The notes under the pieces were generated by a model. The model had not been told where the DNA came from, made no database searches, and saw only the letters and a program-made list of their open reading frames with translations. The translations under genes and the position numbers were made by a program. A DNA stretch of 64,000 nucleotides from Paenibacillus sp. FSL H8-0048. GTDB taxonomy: Bacteria > Bacillota > Bacilli > Paenibacillales > Paenibacillaceae. Of the stretch, positions 43,258-51,494 are shown piece after piece (positions within the stretch are counted from its first letter, which is position 1; each line of letters starts with the position of its first letter). The stretch is from contig NZ_JBBODF010000001.1 in NCBI RefSeq assembly GCF_038002825.1, positions 1,054,001 to 1,118,000 on the forward strand, written 5' to 3'.

Positions 43258-43419
43258 CCAGCTCCATCCTTCTTTCTCTCATTAGAATGCTGTAATTCTC
43301 TCCTCTTATTATGCGCTTTCAACTTTTAGTTAAGTAGCATTTTCCGAGCATATGGATAGTACGTTTCACTTGAAAACAAACATCCTGCGGATAGCGATTG
43401 CTGTTATATTATTGACAAA

Positions 43420-43463
43420 GAGGGGTGCCCCGGCAGCCAATACTCATGCTGCGGGGCACCCCT
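43420..43463 (-). terminator. Terminator of the ABC-2 exporter operon
   Basis: AGGGGTGCCCCG pairs with CGGGGCACCCCT; on the minus strand it is followed by CTTTGTCAATAAT. 38 bp after the last gene. Confidence 0.85.
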
Positions 43464-43500
43464 CACTCTATAGCTATTTCATTCCACCGTCTTAAGAACC

Positions 43501-44286
43501 TTAAGAACCGGCGCCCTTATACCGCTTCACTCCGAAGCTCCAGGCCATCAGGCCGATGCTGAGGAAGACCACACCGACCAGAGGGGTCAGCAGCGCCATC
43601 GTCCGCATCTCATCGCGGTGCAGGAACAAGGCCGCCGGATATATCCCGACAAAAGCAAACGGGATAATCCAGGTCAGCAGCACCTGAATCGCCCGGTTGT
43701 AGATCGTTACCGGATAACGTCCGTACGTCTGGATGTTATACATCAGCGGCAGAATGCCTGTCGGGGCATCCGAATAGAACGACAACGAGGTCAGTGTCGT
43801 ATAGATCCCCGTATAAATGGCTACTGCGCTGAGGGTCAGAAGAATCAGCATCGGCAGAGTCCACCATTCAAACGGCAGGCCCAGATTGCTGCCGCTGATC
43901 GCCATGATAATCAGCCCGATGATAGAGCCGAACAGGGACGGCGGGTCCACATTCTCCAGGAAGATCTGGAACAGGTTATGCGCTGGACGGGTCAGGATGC
44001 GGTCCATTTCGCCTTTGACAATATACCGTTCACTGAAGCCCCACATATTGACGAAGCAGCTGAACACGCCGAACGGCACCATGAAGAAGCCGTAGACGAA
44101 CACCACTTCGTTCTGATTCCAGCCGCCCAGGCTGTCGGTGTGCATGAAGATGACCAGGATGAAGATAAAGTTCGTCGCCTGGAACAGCAGGTCGGAGATG
44201 ACCTCCACCCAGAAATCCGCGCGGTAGGTTAACCGTGTTTTCATATAATTCTTCAGATATTCAATCAATAAGCCCAGGTAGTACAT
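43501..44286 (-). CDS. ABC-2 type permease subunit
   Basis: 261 residues with six predicted membrane segments, of the DUF990-like ABC-2 family (RADFWVEVISDLLFQATNFIFILVIF, EVVFVYGFFMVPFGVFS, GEMDRILTRPAHNLFQIFLE). It pairs with the next permease and an ATPase to form an exporter of unknown substrate. 8 bp gap to the preceding gene. Third gene of the operon. Confidence 0.88.
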   Translation of the reverse strand: MYYLGLLIEYLKNYMKTRLTYRADFWVEVISDLLFQATNFIFILVIFMHTDSLGGWNQNEVVFVYGFFMVPFGVFSCFVNMWGFSERYIVKGEMDRILTRPAHNLFQIFLENVDPPSLFGSIIGLIIMAISGSNLGLPFEWWTLPMLILLTLSAVAIYTGIYTTLTSLSFYSDAPTGILPLMYNIQTYGRYPVTIYNRAIQVLLTWIIPFAFVGIYPAALFLHRDEMRTMALLTPLVGVVFLSIGLMAWSFGVKRYKGAGS

Positions 44287-44294
44287 AGCTCAGC

Positions 44295-45167
44295 TTAACC
44301 CCCCTGCACGAACAGCCGCTGACGCGCTGCGTGATTTAGCCAGACAATCGGAATGAGCAGAATCAGGAACCAGATAACCTGGATACCCAGCACATTCCAG
44401 ATGCCTACCCCCTGCACCCGGCCTGTAAATACAGAACCCGGCAGATAGGTAATTGCCTGGAAGGGAAGAACCTTAAGCACGGAAGACAACCAGTCCGGGA
44501 ACAAAGTAATTGGCACAATCAGCCCTGAGAACAGATCCACGACCACACGCTTCATGCGCATCATCCCCTCATTGTTCTCCACGAAGAAGGCTGACAGGCC
44601 TGTGATAATATTAATCTGCGAGCTGATCAGGAAGCTGAAGAACAGCATGACCAGGAACCCGGCCCAAGCCGAAGGCTCCGTCGGGAGCTGTACCGGAAAC
44701 AGCAGAATGGCAATCAGCATGCCCGGAATCATCAGCATCATGAAGCGGAACAGGCCTTCGCCGAGACCCTGCATCATTTTGACCAGCACATAATTATAAG
44801 GACGGATGAACTGGATCGCGATGCTTCCATCACGGATATCCGTAGAGATCTCCCGGTCCAGATTGTTGAAGTAGAAGGCCCGCGCCATCCAGGACACCGC
44901 CACATAGGTGGTCATCTGCGCCCCGGTAAAGCCGCCAAGCGATTCACCATCGCCATAGATCGCTCTCCAGGTGAAATAGTTCACCCCGATATTAAGCGTG
45001 TAGATCAGAATCCCCGAATAGTAATTCACCCGGTAAGCAAGCATGGTCAGGAACCGGATACGGATAAAATCAAAATAAGCGCCAAGCAGCAGCCTCCGCC
45101 CATTCTCCCGGGAACCGCCCGGAGAACCGCCGGAGGAGGGCACTGCCGTTGCCAGCTTCTCAGACAT
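44295..45167 (-). CDS. ABC-2 type permease subunit
   Basis: 290 residues with six predicted membrane segments (about 45-290). Related in layout to its neighbour (TDIRDGSIAIQFIRPYNYVLVKMMQGLGEG corresponds to the GEMDRILTRPAHNLFQIF region). ATG at 45167 overlaps the ATPase stop by 8 bp; a longer frame to 45257 is out of register with the ATPase coding and is not favoured. Second gene of the operon. Confidence 0.86.
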   Translation of the reverse strand: MSEKLATAVPSSGGSPGGSRENGRRLLLGAYFDFIRIRFLTMLAYRVNYYSGILIYTLNIGVNYFTWRAIYGDGESLGGFTGAQMTTYVAVSWMARAFYFNNLDREISTDIRDGSIAIQFIRPYNYVLVKMMQGLGEGLFRFMMLMIPGMLIAILLFPVQLPTEPSAWAGFLVMLFFSFLISSQINIITGLSAFFVENNEGMMRMKRVVVDLFSGLIVPITLFPDWLSSVLKVLPFQAITYLPGSVFTGRVQGVGIWNVLGIQVIWFLILLIPIVWLNHAARQRLFVQGG

Positions 45168-46215
45168 GGATAACCTCTTTCTCATCGCTGAGGGCGGCAA
45201 TCCGCTCCTCCGGCTTCTCAGCTGAGCCTGACTGGTAAATACTGCGGACGATGTCATCCGTGTTCGTTTCGATGATTTTGATGTCTGTTATATCGGCCTG
45301 GCCGACGACACGGCCCAGCACATCCGATACATTCAGCTCCAGCGGAATCCAGACCTTGGCCGCCAGCTCATTCTCCGCGGTCCAGGTAACCGGCATGCCG
45401 TCCGTCCAGTGGATCAGCTGCTGCAGCTTCGTAGCCGCTCCGAACTGGAACTGCACCTCACGCCCGGTTCCCCAGCGCTGCTTCAGATCCTCCAGACCTC
45501 CGTCATAGATAATCCGCCCGTCATCAAGCATGATGACCCGCGAACAGAGCGCTTCGATGTCCTGCAGATCATGTGTTGTCAGCAGGATAGTTGTGCCATG
45601 CTCCCGGTTCATATCCTTCAGGAATTCACGGATCTCCGACTTCACGACAATATCCAGTCCAATCGTCGGCTCATCCAGGAACAGAATGGACGGATTGTGC
45701 AGCAGTGCGGCTACCAGCTCGCAGCGCATCCGCTGGCCCAGACTGAGCTTACGGACCGGACGGTTCAGCAGATCCTGAAGCTCCAGGCGTTCCACGAGCT
45801 CATCGAGCCGTTTCTTGAATTCTTGCTCGGGCACCCGGTATACCTTGCGCAGCAGCTGAAAGGATTCAATCACGCCGATATCCCACCAGAGCTGGCTCCG
45901 CTGGCCGAAAACGACGCCGATGTTTTGCACGAACTTCTCGCGCTCCTCATACGGCACGAAGCCGCCAACAGTCAGACTGCCGGCGGTAGGGACAAGAATT
46001 CCAGTGAGCATCTTGATCGTCGTCGATTTCCCAGCACCGTTCTCTCCGATATATCCGCAGATTTCACCTTCGGGAATGCTGAACGAGATATCCTTGACTG
46101 CTGTCACTTCGGAATACTGCCTTTTAAACAAATCAGCGAAGGCCCCTTTGAGGCCCTCGCGGTTTTTTTGGACTTTGAAGGTCTTGCGCAAGTCCTGCAC
46201 TTGAATTGCATTCAT
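45160..46215 (-). CDS. ABC transporter ATP-binding protein (NatA-like)
   Basis: 351 residues. Walker A GENGAGKSTTIK (about 58-69), signature KLSLGQRMRCELVAAL (variant of LSGGQ), Walker B ILFLDEPTIGLD, switch His in LLTTHDLQD. A C-terminal ~90-residue extension is present. First gene of an ABC-2 exporter operon with two permeases. Substrate unknown. Confidence 0.92.
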   Translation of the reverse strand: MNAIQVQDLRKTFKVQKNREGLKGAFADLFKRQYSEVTAVKDISFSIPEGEICGYIGENGAGKSTTIKMLTGILVPTAGSLTVGGFVPYEEREKFVQNIGVVFGQRSQLWWDIGVIESFQLLRKVYRVPEQEFKKRLDELVERLELQDLLNRPVRKLSLGQRMRCELVAALLHNPSILFLDEPTIGLDIVVKSEIREFLKDMNREHGTTILLTTHDLQDIEALCSRVIMLDDGRIIYDGGLEDLKQRWGTGREVQFQFGAATKLQQLIHWTDGMPVTWTAENELAAKVWIPLELNVSDVLGRVVGQADITDIKIIETNTDDIVRSIYQSGSAEKPEERIAALSDEKEVIHV

Positions 46216-46289
46216 AGGTTACCTCACTAAGCTAGGATTGGGTTCAGTACCCCATTATAATGGAATGGATGCATATCCGTCCAGCTTGC

Positions 46290-47072
46290 TTATTTAGCTA
46301 CTCTTCCCTCAAAAAACTCCGCACCCGGCACAGCCTCCAGATGTCCGGAACGGGCCACCTTGGTCCGCAGATACTTCTCATTGAAGACCGATACGTCACC
46401 CCATAGCGGCACCCGCTTCACCGTGTTCATTCCGGCAGCCCGCAGCGCTTCCAGCTTCTTCGGATTGTTGGTAATCAATGTCACCGGATGGCTGCGCAGG
46501 TGTTGAAGCACGCTGATCGCATCGGTGTAATCTCTGGAATCATCGGCGAATCCAAGCTCCAGATTGGCCTCCACAGTATCATACCCTTCTTCCTGGAGCA
46601 GATATGCCATTGCTTTGCTGAACAGGCCAATCCCTCTTCCTTCATGATTCGCCAGATAAAAGAGTGCTCCGGCGCCATGCTGGGCAATCATCTTCATCGA
46701 CTGGTGCAGCTGGAACCCGCAATCGCAGCGCTTGCTGCCAAAGATGTCCCCGGTGTGGCAAATGCTGTGCATCCGGATCAGCGCTTCCTCGGAATGCTCG
46801 AAATCTCCGTAGACCAGAACACTGGACTGCTGTCCATCCGCAAGCTTCATTGAGGATAAACGGCTGATGAGCAGCTCGGTAGCCTCCTTGCCTTCAGCGC
46901 GCTGAAGCTCTTCGTCCGTCACGTTCAGCCAGCTGTACCATTTGAAGGTGATGGTCTCCCCATCCAGATTAACAGGCAGAGTTATAGGTCCGACCAATAT
47001 ATTCGTGGAGTTTTCCATAGGAATCCGGCTGATTTTGTTCTGTAGTATAGAAAGGATATTTGGGTTGATCAT
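46290..47072 (-). CDS. ribA: GTP cyclohydrolase II
   Basis: First enzyme of riboflavin synthesis: GTP to 2,5-diamino-6-ribosylamino-pyrimidinone phosphate. Zinc site CHTGDIFGSKRCDCG (three Cys), and the family motifs RMHSICHTGD and NHEGRGIGL. 260 residues, stand-alone, without the RibB (DHBP synthase) domain. No rib operon neighbours and no FMN riboswitch seen. Divergent from an HxlR regulator with a palindrome between, so it may be under redox or aldehyde control. Confidence 0.9.
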   Translation of the reverse strand: MINPNILSILQNKISRIPMENSTNILVGPITLPVNLDGETITFKWYSWLNVTDEELQRAEGKEATELLISRLSSMKLADGQQSSVLVYGDFEHSEEALIRMHSICHTGDIFGSKRCDCGFQLHQSMKMIAQHGAGALFYLANHEGRGIGLFSKAMAYLLQEEGYDTVEANLELGFADDSRDYTDAISVLQHLRSHPVTLITNNPKKLEALRAAGMNTVKRVPLWGDVSVFNEKYLRTKVARSGHLEAVPGAEFFEGRVAK

Positions 47073-47192
47073 TAGAGCACCGTCCTAAAAGTTTGATAGT
47101 ATAAGCTTTCTCGACTCCAATTCGCAAACTTACTGCGAAAAGAATACACTTCGTTTTAAATTTTGATATTTAACTTTCTTCATAGTAACTAT

Positions 47193-47277
47193 TTGTAAGT
47201 TAGTTTATCATTGTAATATAACTTCGTCAAGTTATAATATATATTTAAATATTTATAATTACTTATTGTAAGTTTAT
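47193..47277. promoter_or_regulatory. Candidate HxlR operator region
   Basis: Perfect inverted repeat TATAACTT-CGTC-AAGTTATA at 47217-47236, flanked by direct copies of TTGTAAGTT at 47193 and 47269. The interval is otherwise AT-rich and lies between ribA and hxlR. Confidence 0.65.
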
Positions 47278-47304
47278 GATATAATGAATGCTGAGGTGAT
47301 CCTT

Positions 47305-47631
47305 ATGAATGATTTTGAGATGTGCCCCCGGTTTGAGAAAGCCGTGGATGTACTGAGTAAGCGGTGGGTCGCCCTGATCGTATTCGTCCTGATGGATGGT
47401 CCGCGGCGGTTCGGAGAAATTGAGCATTGCTTGTCCAACCTTAGCGGCAAGGTCTTGTCTGACCGGTTGAAGGAAATGGAGACGGAAGGGATCATACAGC
47501 GTACTGTATATCCTGAGATGCCCGTACGAATTGAGTATTCGTTAACCGATAAAGGTACGGCCCTTGCCCCCATTCTTGGAGAGATCGGTAACTGGTCTAC
47601 GGATTGGATCGAGATCGGCGTGACCAAATGA
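47305..47631 (+). CDS. HxlR family transcriptional regulator
   Basis: 108 residues. Winged helix of the HxlR/MarR-like type: CPRFEKAVDVLSKRWVALIVFVLMDGPRRFGEIEHCLSNLSGKVLSDRLKEMETEGIIQRTVYPEMPVRIEYSLTDKG. A single Cys (C6 region, EMCPRF) near the N-terminus fits redox or electrophile sensing, as in HypR/HxlR. ATG at 47305 has TGAGGTGATC 7 nt upstream. Likely controls the divergent ribA and itself. Confidence 0.92.
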   Translation: MNDFEMCPRFEKAVDVLSKRWVALIVFVLMDGPRRFGEIEHCLSNLSGKVLSDRLKEMETEGIIQRTVYPEMPVRIEYSLTDKGTALAPILGEIGNWSTDWIEIGVTK

Positions 47632-47650
47632 TTCCCGCACGGCACGCGAA

Positions 47651-47708
47651 GCAGCGCCCTTGAAGCTCCTGAACAGGAACCTTCGGGGCGCTGCTTTGTT
47701 TGTTTTTT
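47651..47708 (+). terminator. Terminator after HxlR gene
   Basis: GCAGCGCCC pairs with GGGCGCTGC, with further pairing TGAAG/CTTC, followed by TTTGTTTGTTTTTT. 20 bp after the stop codon. Confidence 0.85.
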
Positions 47709-47732
47709 AAAAATAGTAAGCATGGCTGATTC

Positions 47733-48614
47733 CTACAGATCCTTACGCTGAAAGCACAGCAGTCCCAGCCCAAAGATAACCACAGTGTAGATTACAGCGT
47801 ATACGACAAAGCTATTAGACGGGAACGAATTGAAATTCAGCAGAGTAAGCGCCCCGCTATCCATCGATACCAGGCCATTCATATCCTTCAAGCTGAACAG
47901 CTCAACAGTCATTCGGCGCTGCAGGGTATCTGCGGGCATAATCATCGAGATCATTCCCGTCAGATTATTCAGCACCTTCAGTCCATCCTCCGCAAGTCTC
48001 AGCGACCCGCTAAGCTTATCCACCATCCCCCCAAGAAATCCTGCCCCGTAGAGCATCGTCATGAACACACCGTTGCCAAGCGCGGAGAATAGTCCTGAAC
48101 CCAGCATGGATACAGAGATTAACAAGGGAACTACAGAGGCGAACAACAGAAATGACTTCGCAAGCACGACCGTATCTCTGGGAACGTTCGCGTGGGCACT
48201 TGTAATCAGCAGAATGGCAGTGAACAGAATGAGGGCATAGATCGTTCCCAGCGTGACGAAGCCCAGCCAGCGGCCAAGATACCATTTCCAGCGAGGCAGC
48301 GGCCGGGGCAACAGAGCCTGCATGACCCCCTGCTCTGCTTCACCGGCAATCACCGAGAAGGAGCTGAAGATCGCCAGAAAGGCTATAACGAACGCGCCGA
48401 AGAAGAAGCCCAGACTCAGAATAAAAGCGCCGTTCATGAACTGCATGAATAACCCGCTGCCATTCCCCAGAGTTCCGGCCCCCGGATCGTTTGTTCCCAC
48501 GGTATCCGCCACGAACCAGAAGGCAATCAGGAACACCAGGGTCAGCAGCAGGGTTAGCAGCATCACTTTTTTGCGCAGCATTTCTTTCCAGGTCATTGCC
48601 AGTATGGTTCTCAT
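47733..48614 (-). CDS. ABC-2 type permease, ECF-linked transporter
   Basis: 293 residues with six predicted membrane segments (about 16-36, 60-90, 100-125, 130-150, 160-180, 265-285). The N-terminus MRTILAMTWKEMLRKKVMLLTLLLTLVFL is typical of ABC-2 permeases (EI-like). It overlaps the ATPase gene by 4 bp and is the last gene of a sigma factor operon. Cargo unknown; such transporters often export antimicrobial peptides or lipids. Confidence 0.86.
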   Translation of the reverse strand: MRTILAMTWKEMLRKKVMLLTLLLTLVFLIAFWFVADTVGTNDPGAGTLGNGSGLFMQFMNGAFILSLGFFFGAFVIAFLAIFSSFSVIAGEAEQGVMQALLPRPLPRWKWYLGRWLGFVTLGTIYALILFTAILLITSAHANVPRDTVVLAKSFLLFASVVPLLISVSMLGSGLFSALGNGVFMTMLYGAGFLGGMVDKLSGSLRLAEDGLKVLNNLTGMISMIMPADTLQRRMTVELFSLKDMNGLVSMDSGALTLLNFNSFPSNSFVVYAVIYTVVIFGLGLLCFQRKDL

Positions 48615-49603
48615 TCCTTCTCCCCCCTATGACTGAGCCCGGCTACCGCATCCATGAACCAGTCCTCCAGCCGTTCAGACTGGCGGTTCACCTGGTACAG
48701 CGTCATCCCCTGCTCCACCATCAGCCCGTTCAGCCAGCCAGCCTGTTCCTCATGATCCAGCTCCGCCTCCAGCCACACGACACTTGAATCTGACTCCTCT
48801 TGTGCCGGATCATAGCCAGATTTACCCGCAGCAGGCACTGATTGCCGGATGGATAACCCTGTATGCTCATTTAGCCAGGACAGCAAAAAAGGCGTATATC
48901 CGCCCACTTTGAAATGCCAGCTTGTCCGTTTATTCAGCATCTCCGCTACTTTGCCGTGCCGCAGGACCGCTCCGTTACTCAGCAGAGCCATCCGGTCGCA
49001 CAGCACTTCAACATCCTCAAGTAAATGAGAGTTGAGAAAAATAGTTATTCCCCGTTCCTTCAGCTTCTGCAGAATCTTCCGCACTTCCATTCTCCCGATA
49101 GGATCAAGGGCTGAGGAGGGTTCATCCAGGAACAGAATCTCCGGGTCATTCACCAATGCACATGCAAGACCCAGCCGCTGCTGCATTCCCTTGGAATAAT
49201 GCTTGACCCGGTCTCTCCCGCGCAGCCCGATGCCTACCTCCTGCAGGAGCTGCGGAATTCTCTGATCTATGACGGACTTCGGAATCCGGCACAGCTTGGC
49301 ATGAAGCCTGACCACCTCTTCACCGGTCAGCCAGTCCTGATAGCGGTACAGCTCCGGCAGGTAGCCAATCTTCATTTTGGCTTCCATAGAGCCCAGCGGA
49401 TGTCCCAGGATGGAGGCATGGCCGCCTGTTGGCGAGATGAGTCCGACCAGCATTTTGACAAAAGTACTCTTGCCGGCACCATTGGGGCCGAGGAAGCCGA
49501 AGGCTTCCCCTTTCCCCACAGTCAGAGTAACATCCCGGCAACCGCGCCCGTTCGGATAAGCTTTGGTCAAGGCGTTCGCATCAATCGCAGGGATACTGCT
49601 CAT
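48611..49603 (-). CDS. ABC transporter ATP-binding protein, ECF-linked
   Basis: 330 residues. Walker A GPNGAGKSTFVK, signature HYSKGMQQRLGLACAL, Walker B ILFLDEPSSALD, switch His in FLNSHLLED. C-terminal ~100-residue extension follows. It overlaps the anti-sigma gene and the permease gene by 4 bp each. Works with the permease as a two-subunit exporter. Confidence 0.92.
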   Translation of the reverse strand: MSSIPAIDANALTKAYPNGRGCRDVTLTVGKGEAFGFLGPNGAGKSTFVKMLVGLISPTGGHASILGHPLGSMEAKMKIGYLPELYRYQDWLTGEEVVRLHAKLCRIPKSVIDQRIPQLLQEVGIGLRGRDRVKHYSKGMQQRLGLACALVNDPEILFLDEPSSALDPIGRMEVRKILQKLKERGITIFLNSHLLEDVEVLCDRMALLSNGAVLRHGKVAEMLNKRTSWHFKVGGYTPFLLSWLNEHTGLSIRQSVPAAGKSGYDPAQEESDSSVVWLEAELDHEEQAGWLNGLMVEQGMTLYQVNRQSERLEDWFMDAVAGLSHRGEKE

Positions 49604-50727
49604 TGTGTGATCAACTCCTGTACCTTCTGAATGAACTGCTCGCGCTCAGGATAGATATCTCCGCCGTAAAACTGCAGAAACTGCCCCCTTTGAACCCAGA
49701 CAGCCGTATAATTGTTAGTGTTACTGTACTTATTTTCAGTAAGTATCACCGGCGTACCGGCCACCGTAATCTGTTCATCATGACTGCCCTTAACCAGCGG
49801 CATCGGCAGATCTCCGGACAAGATCCGGCTCTTCTGCAGACTGCTTCGCAGATTGTCGGGAATCAGCGGGAAGTTCACAACGGCATCAACCGCTTCGTCC
49901 AGATCCACAGAAGGATCCACAGTAACGACAGGCGTGTTCATCTGCGATAAGGCTCCCCAGTGCTGATCGCTGCCCAGATCGTAATTCACCTGCTCAGGGA
50001 TATGAAGCGTAATCGGCTTGCCGTCTACAGATGCAGGCAGCAGATTGTCCGAGCCCAGGCGTTTCAGTGCCTTGTTCACTTCCTCCACCTTCAGGTTCAG
50101 TGTGATATCATGGGAGCCGCTTACCCGGACAAACTTGACTGAATCCATAACGGACCCCTTCAGCGGCCCGTAGCCCAGCAGGCCTTGGATATCCTTGAGC
50201 GGAACATTCTCCTTCATCTCACCATTAGTGATGGAGACATCACCGAAGGCCTCAAGGGATTGCTCAATATTGCCAGTGCCATTCTCTGTGATCTGATAGA
50301 ACATATCCCGCAGATCACCTTCTTCAACTACAGTAGCCTCCTGCATCTTGAACTGGTTCAGCAGGGCTGCCATGGCTGTATTCCCTACCGGAGTAGCCAG
50401 AATTGCTGCAAAAATCGCTACGCCTGCTGCCGCTGCGGCCCACTTGCGGCTACGGCTCATCATAGGCCGGCGTGACTTCCGCCCTGTATTCTGTACTGGC
50501 TCCGCTGCTGCAAGGTTATCCGCCGTTGCTGCCGGAAGCACTTCCTCTGCTGCCAATTCTGTTCTATCTGATCTATCAGTCTTGGCCGTCTGTTCCTCTA
50601 GAAGGGTCTCTTGCTTGCCCCAAGTAGCCCACACCGGATTGACCGGCTCATCTCCCAGCTTCTTCTGTAATTTAGCCCAGGCTTCATCTGTGCTCTGGGG
50701 CTGTACCTGCCCGTTTGATCTATTCAT
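49600..50727 (-). CDS. Putative anti-sigma factor, membrane-anchored
   Basis: 375 residues. A soluble cytoplasmic N-terminus (about 1-110) is followed by one membrane segment (KWAAAAAGVAIFAAILATPV, about 118-137) and a large extracellular domain. Start ATG 50727 has GGGAGG 8-9 nt upstream. Position between an ECF sigma gene and an ABC exporter, together with the topology, fits an anti-sigma factor or a DUF4367-type sensor that releases the sigma factor when the surface is stressed. No zinc-finger (ZAS) motif is seen, so the interaction mode is uncertain. Confidence 0.65.
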   Translation of the reverse strand: MNRSNGQVQPQSTDEAWAKLQKKLGDEPVNPVWATWGKQETLLEEQTAKTDRSDRTELAAEEVLPAATADNLAAAEPVQNTGRKSRRPMMSRSRKWAAAAAGVAIFAAILATPVGNTAMAALLNQFKMQEATVVEEGDLRDMFYQITENGTGNIEQSLEAFGDVSITNGEMKENVPLKDIQGLLGYGPLKGSVMDSVKFVRVSGSHDITLNLKVEEVNKALKRLGSDNLLPASVDGKPITLHIPEQVNYDLGSDQHWGALSQMNTPVVTVDPSVDLDEAVDAVVNFPLIPDNLRSSLQKSRILSGDLPMPLVKGSHDEQITVAGTPVILTENKYSNTNNYTAVWVQRGQFLQFYGGDIYPEREQFIQKVQELITQ

Positions 50728-50750
50728 GGTTTCTTTCCTCCCGGATCTCA

Positions 50751-51266
50751 TTATTCTTGCGGAATGGACTTCACGGCATGATGTTTCAGTTTGGCTGTCG
50801 CCCGGCTTAACAGGGTTCCAACCACCGGCGGCCTCACGCCCAGTTCCACTGCGATCTCTGCGTAGCTGTAGCCCGAATACTTAAGCAGTAAGGCCTGCCG
50901 GTCCCGCTGAGGAAGATCCTCGAGCCAGCTCCGTACATCCTCCTGATCCAGCTTGCTGAGGACCACTTCTTCCCCTGTAGGAGCAGAAGCCCCCGCATCA
51001 TATAACAGTTCCTGCTTGTCGATCAGACGCCGCTCTCTCACCCGCTGGTTCAGATAATCATATCCGATCCGCGTAAGCACTCTGTGCAGCCACGCCCCCA
51101 GAGCCGCCGGATCATCCGGCGGATTTCTGTAGAGTCTGATAAAAACCTCCTGTGCCAGATCATCGGCAGCACTCTCGTCCCGCACCAGTGCCGCCAGCTT
51201 ACGCCGCACACTCGGGTAATGCTCATAAAAGATTATTTTGTATGGGTCTGATTCCGGAATATTCAT
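50751..51266 (-). CDS. ECF-type RNA polymerase sigma factor (SigX-like)
   Basis: 171 residues. Sigma region 2 (YEHYPSVRRKLAALVRDESAADDLAQEVFIRLYR) and region 4 (LPQRDRQALLLKYSGYSYAEIAVELGVRPPVVGTLLSRATAKLK) are both clear. It resembles Bacillus SigX in type. AAGGAGG lies before the ATG, and a TGATAC-N17-CGTC promoter upstream suggests self-activation. The downstream genes are a putative anti-sigma factor and an ABC exporter. Confidence 0.9.
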   Translation of the reverse strand: MNIPESDPYKIIFYEHYPSVRRKLAALVRDESAADDLAQEVFIRLYRNPPDDPAALGAWLHRVLTRIGYDYLNQRVRERRLIDKQELLYDAGASAPTGEEVVLSKLDQEDVRSWLEDLPQRDRQALLLKYSGYSYAEIAVELGVRPPVVGTLLSRATAKLKHHAVKSIPQE

Positions 51267-51303
51267 TAGGTAAATCCTCCTTATCCGCTGCAGCTATAAG
51301 TAA

Positions 51304-51330
51304 GACGGAGGCTACGGCGGATTTGTATCA
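51304..51330 (-). promoter_or_regulatory. Candidate ECF autoregulatory promoter
   Basis: TGATAC (-35 like) - 17 nt - CGTC (-10 like), 37 nt upstream of the sigma factor ATG, resembling Bacillus SigX/SigW promoters (TGAAAC/TGTAAC, CGTC/CGAC). Confidence 0.6.
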
Positions 51331-51433
51331 CCTTGCCTCAAGATTTCTCTCCAGCAATGCTGATCTTCTAATTATACGGCAGGCCGGTTGGCCCGCATAC
51401 ATCCACTCCGGGCGCTGCTCTAAGCCTCATCCA

Positions 51434-51469
51434 CAAAAAATGGTCCTCCGGTTAAATCCCGGGGACCGT
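51434..51469 (-). terminator. Terminator of the stalk-domain gene
   Basis: On the minus strand, GGTCCCCGG pairs with CCGGAGGACC and is followed by ATTTTTTG, 26 bp after the stop codon. Confidence 0.8.
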
Positions 51470-51494
51470 TTGCGTCTTGCTATTCCATTCCTGA

